Positions 61,422 through 64,000 of a stretch of 64,000 nt of DNA are shown piece after piece. Origin of the DNA: Prevotella sp. P5-50 (GTDB lineage: Bacteria > Bacteroidota > Bacteroidia > Bacteroidales > Bacteroidaceae). The notes beneath the pieces were generated by a model. That model saw only the letters and a list, made by a program, of their open reading frames with translations, searched no databases and was not told the DNA's origin. The stretch is from positions 62,001 to 126,000 of the forward strand of contig NZ_NPJA01000041.1 in NCBI RefSeq assembly GCF_002251295.1, in the 5' to 3' direction. Every line of letters starts with the position of its first letter. Positions within the stretch are counted from its first letter, which is position 1. A program made the translations under genes and the position numbers.

Positions 61422-61979
61422 ATGAGAAAGATAATAATCCTTGGAATATTGATATTGACGACTTTCGCAGCTGAGGCACAAAATACGATGAAAGATGTAT
61501 TTCTCAGCATGCCGAAATCGTTAACACCTGAATTGACAGAAAACAACAGACTTGACATGGTGGATTTCATAGAATCGAAAATGAAAGCTCGTGTAGATAA
61601 TCTGTTGGATGGACATAGCGAATTGCTGATGCTTAACGATAAAGCATTCTCTTTGCAAATAAGTGAAACCTTGCGGTATGATGTCCGCTTGCTGTTGGCA
61701 GATGGAGACAGTATCATCTGTTTGGTAGCTACTTATGGAAAAGATGCTCCAGAAAGTAATGTAACATTTTATAAGGCCAGTTGGGAACCGATTCCATCCA
61801 GCCAGTTGATCACTCTTCCTCAACAGATGTATGTGGCCTCATTTGTTTCTCCAGATAATTCCGATTTGCAGATAATATATTCTCAGGCTCTTAATCCTGT
61901 TGCTATGGAAGGACAAAAAAATGAAAAAGAAATAGCTGTGATGTTGAAGTGGAATGGCAAAAGGTTTAATGAAAGTTAA
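61422..61979 (+). CDS. DUF3256 family secreted protein
   Basis: A 185-residue protein with an N-terminal signal peptide (MRKIIILGILILTTFAAEAQ) and the DUF3256 domain (MKDVFLSMPKSLTPELTENN, LDMVDFIESKMKARVDN). DUF3256 proteins are confined to Bacteroidetes, have a Skp/cystatin-like predicted fold as far as I recall, and no known function. It starts 24 bases after paaK and is the end of the unit. Confidence 0.87.
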   Translation: MRKIIILGILILTTFAAEAQNTMKDVFLSMPKSLTPELTENNRLDMVDFIESKMKARVDNLLDGHSELLMLNDKAFSLQISETLRYDVRLLLADGDSIICLVATYGKDAPESNVTFYKASWEPIPSSQLITLPQQMYVASFVSPDNSDLQIIYSQALNPVAMEGQKNEKEIAVMLKWNGKRFNES

Positions 61980-62028
61980 AATTTTAAAGAAATATACGAA
62001 AACTCTTGCGGGTATAAAAAAAAACGTC

Positions 62029-62036
62029 TATATTTG
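62029..62036 (+). promoter_or_regulatory. -7 promoter box for uraA
   Basis: TATATTTG, giving a leader of about 140 bases to the uraA ATG. Confidence 0.65.
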
Positions 62037-62042
62037 CAACGT

Positions 62043-62110
62043 GTTTTTCATGGTATTAGATTATTAAGGTTAATTGAAAATTGCTTGTCGTGAGACAAGC
62101 AATTTTTTTT
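62043..62110 (+). promoter_or_regulatory. Attenuator-like leader in front of uraA
   Basis: Between promoter and gene lies a perfect 13-bp hairpin AAAATTGCTTGTC/GACAAGCAATTTT with a GTGA tetraloop (62077-62106), followed by a run of T: a full terminator before the gene. The preceding 30 bases (TTTTTCATGGTATTAG, then AAGGTTAA) resemble a leader phrase I have seen before several Bacteroidales genes. Conditional termination is inference. Confidence 0.6.
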
Positions 62111-62180
62111 GAAATGTATCATACCTTAAAACCAATTACTACAATCTTGATTAAATCATTCAATACTAATAATAACTATT

Positions 62181-63377
62181 ATGGAAACAGAACAACTATC
62201 GACAGTTAAGAAAACCATCGTAGGCGTACAATTTCTCTTTGTGGCTTTCGGTGCAACTGTTCTTGTGCCACTACTGATTGGCATTGATCCTGCAACGGCT
62301 TTATTTACCGCAGGTCTGGGAACATTTCTCTTTCATTTTCTTACCAAAGGGAAAGTCCCGATTTTTCTGGGAAGTTCATTTGCTTTTATTGCCCCAATTA
62401 TCGCTGCTTCCAAACAGTGGGGGCTTCCAGGGACAATAGCGGGACTAACCAGTGTATCATTAGTCTATTTTGTGATGAGTGCTCTTGTCAAGTGGCAAGG
62501 AAAACGTCTTCTTGACCGTATCTTTCCTCCTATTGTCATTGGGCCTGCTATTATTCTGATAGGTCTGTCGTTATCAGGAAGTGCTGTGAATATGGCAAAG
62601 ACCAATTGGATCTTGGCTTTTGCTGCGCTTATCACAGCTATTCTCGTTTTGACCTTTTGCCGTGGACTTATGAAACTTGTTCCTATTATAACAGGTGTGG
62701 TAGTTGGTTATGTGTTGGCCATTACAATGGGTGAGGTCGATTTCTCTGGAGTAATCGCTGCGCCTTGGATATCCTGCCCTGTATCGTTTGACACGTTGAG
62801 TCATTTCTCTTGGGGACCTTTCATCTATATGTTGCCAGTGGCAATAGCTCCGGTTCTTGAGCACATTGGAGATGTTTACGTTGTAAGTGCGGTTGCTGAC
62901 AAGGATTTTGTCAAGGAGCCAGGCCTTCATCGGACAATGCTGGGAGATGGAGTTGCCTGTTTGGCATCTGCCGTACTTGGTGGTCCTCCCGAAACAACCT
63001 ATTCTGAAGTGACTGGTGCAATGTCTATCACAAAAGTCACCAGTCCGGTTGTTATCCGGATTGCAGCAGCCACAGCCATCTGCTTTTCTATTGTAGGCAA
63101 ACTTAGTGCATTGCTTCAGAGTATTCCTCAGGCTGTTTTGGGCGGCATCATGCTTCTTCTGTTTGGAACGATTGCAAGTGTTGGTGTTCAGAATCTGATG
63201 CATAATAAGGTTGATTTAAACAAAACGCGCAATGTCATCATCATGTCTGTCATGTTGACCATGGGATTGGGTGGGGCAGTGCTCTCGTCAGGTTCATTTA
63301 CCATTTCTGGCATTGGCCTCTCAGCAGTTGTTGGTGTAGTGTTGAATTTGATTCTTCCAGACAAGAAAGCTGAGTGA
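62181..63377 (+). CDS. uraA: Uracil permease (NCS2 family)
   Basis: A 398-residue inner-membrane symporter for uracil (or a purine base) with 14 predicted segments. The N-terminus (VGVQFLFVAFGATVLVPLLIG), SSFAFIAPIIAASKQWG, and the substrate-site motif GPPETTYSEVTGAMSITKV are typical of NCS2; the PPETTYSE form fits UraA. Its own promoter and an attenuator-like hairpin upstream suggest control by base supply. Confidence 0.94.
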   Translation: METEQLSTVKKTIVGVQFLFVAFGATVLVPLLIGIDPATALFTAGLGTFLFHFLTKGKVPIFLGSSFAFIAPIIAASKQWGLPGTIAGLTSVSLVYFVMSALVKWQGKRLLDRIFPPIVIGPAIILIGLSLSGSAVNMAKTNWILAFAALITAILVLTFCRGLMKLVPIITGVVVGYVLAITMGEVDFSGVIAAPWISCPVSFDTLSHFSWGPFIYMLPVAIAPVLEHIGDVYVVSAVADKDFVKEPGLHRTMLGDGVACLASAVLGGPPETTYSEVTGAMSITKVTSPVVIRIAAATAICFSIVGKLSALLQSIPQAVLGGIMLLLFGTIASVGVQNLMHNKVDLNKTRNVIIMSVMLTMGLGGAVLSSGSFTISGIGLSAVVGVVLNLILPDKKAE

Positions 63378-63439
63378 AAACTCACCAATATCAATGGTCC
63401 CCTGAAATTATTAACGAAGTTCCCAACGATATAAATACT

Positions 63440-63477
63440 AATCCGCAATGCCTAATTTAGGTGTTGCGGATTTTTAT
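63440..63477 (+). terminator. Intrinsic terminator after uraA
   Basis: AATCCGCAATGCCT (63440-63453) pairs with AGGTGTTGCGGATT (63459-63472, two G-U pairs) around a 5-base loop, then TTT. Confidence 0.82.
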
Positions 63478-63629
63478 AGGTATGCTCGGCATAATTCTAA
63501 ATAGGCAATAAAACAACAAAGGGCATAACTAATCCCAAAAATATTGTTGTTCAATTTACATTGCGTCCATTCTTCCGTCCTTATGAGTAGAAAGAATAGC
63601 AAACGAAGAATGAAATTTCCCCTTCGATA

Positions 63630-64000
63630 TTATGGTTTCAATGATGCGAAGAACATGAGTTTGTATAGATTGTACAGTTGTGAGACAGGTCTCTCGCCAT
63701 TTAGGTTGCGCATGAGATAATAGCCGATGGAACTTCTATATATTAAGCGTAAAACAGGCAAGAGTCCAATCTTCTTAAGAACTTCCACATGCTGGAGTAA
63801 CCGAGAGTAGGGGACAATGTCTTTACGGAATTTATACAAAGTATGCATAGCTTCTTCCGTCTTGATCATGAAATAAGTGTTTGATTCAAAACGGGTGAGA
63901 TATACAGGATTCTCAATGTGTGAGATGATGATTCCGTTTTGTTTCAATGTCTTTCCGAAAATCACATCCTCGTAGCCGTATTGGCGAAAGCGTTCATCAA
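63630..64000 (-). CDS. Glycosyltransferase family 2 protein, C-terminal part
   Basis: The frame enters from the right edge and ends at 63630; about 123 residues are visible. It starts DERFRQYGYEDVIFGKTL, the FDE.F..YG.ED..FG motif of GT2 (GT-A) glycosyltransferases that contains the catalytic-base acidic residues. The rest (LTRFESNTYFMIKTEEAMHTL, GYYLMRNLNG) is a helical C-terminus. The N-terminal Asp-x-Asp half lies beyond the window. Confidence 0.8.
   Translation of the reverse strand, partial: DERFRQYGYEDVIFGKTLKQNGIIISHIENPVYLTRFESNTYFMIKTEEAMHTLYKFRKDIVPYSRLLQHVEVLKKIGLLPVLRLIYRSSIGYYLMRNLNGERPVSQLYNLYKLMFFASLKP

Overview
The window reads as a chromosomal segment of a Bacteroidales bacterium, most likely Prevotella-like. 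The evidence is gene content (DUF3127, DUF4494, DUF4296, DUF3256, a split LysO exporter, a two-gene phosphoserine pathway next to a DUF1015 gene), many promoters of the Bacteroidetes type (-7 box TAnnTTTG, sometimes with a -33 TTG), lipoprotein signal peptides and little Shine-Dalgarno signal. The genus is an inference from gene content, not a database result. No rRNA, tRNA or CRISPR array was recognised.

Layout. 0-9 kb: housekeeping genes (dnaN end, rpsA, proS, an OmpA-type lipoprotein, mtgA, an ABC-F ATPase). 9-14 kb: an oxidative-stress and thiol cluster, with bcp-thpR on the left strand and trxA, a four-domain CoA-disulfide-reductase-like protein and oxyR on the right, sharing an intergenic region with an OxyR-like site. 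14-22 kb: gltD, ogt, a ZIP metal transporter, a GH51 arabinofuranosidase and a pectinesterase. 22-31 kb: a variable region with two small membrane or unknown genes, split LysO, a HEAT-like protein, a relaxase that has lost its N-terminus plus its coiled-coil partner, a lincosamide-nucleotidyltransferase-like gene paired with a nucleoside phosphorylase, a broken AAA ATPase, and many short repeats. 31-37 kb: htpG, a membrane pseudokinase, DUF4494, a YggS-type PLP protein and an EFR1-type ferredoxin. 37-43 kb: ftsY-rimO-HU-HU/LysM and a (p)ppGpp synthetase. 43-64 kb: pepD, a Skp-like lipoprotein, a DEAD-box-type helicase, serC-serA-DUF1015, yigZ-type, ileS, a DksA-like protein, lspA, DUF4296, a nucleoside transporter, rsmE, an ABC ATPase, paaK, DUF3256, uraA with an attenuator-like leader, and the end of a glycosyltransferase.

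The most unusual signals are repeats. A 78-bp unit (exactly 26 codons) occurs as two tandem pairs between genes and once inside thpR, in frame, adding about 26 residues. Four promoter-like units spaced exactly 86 bp apart lie in front of ftsY. A family of short ACTGTnA-type arrays clusters in the variable region, and a roughly 360-bp inverted-repeat element sits beside them. Protein oddities are an HU-like domain joined to a proline-rich linker, a membrane segment and a LysM-like end; a Rel protein without its hydrolase HD motif; a pseudokinase; and a SerA with Lys where the usual catalytic His stands.
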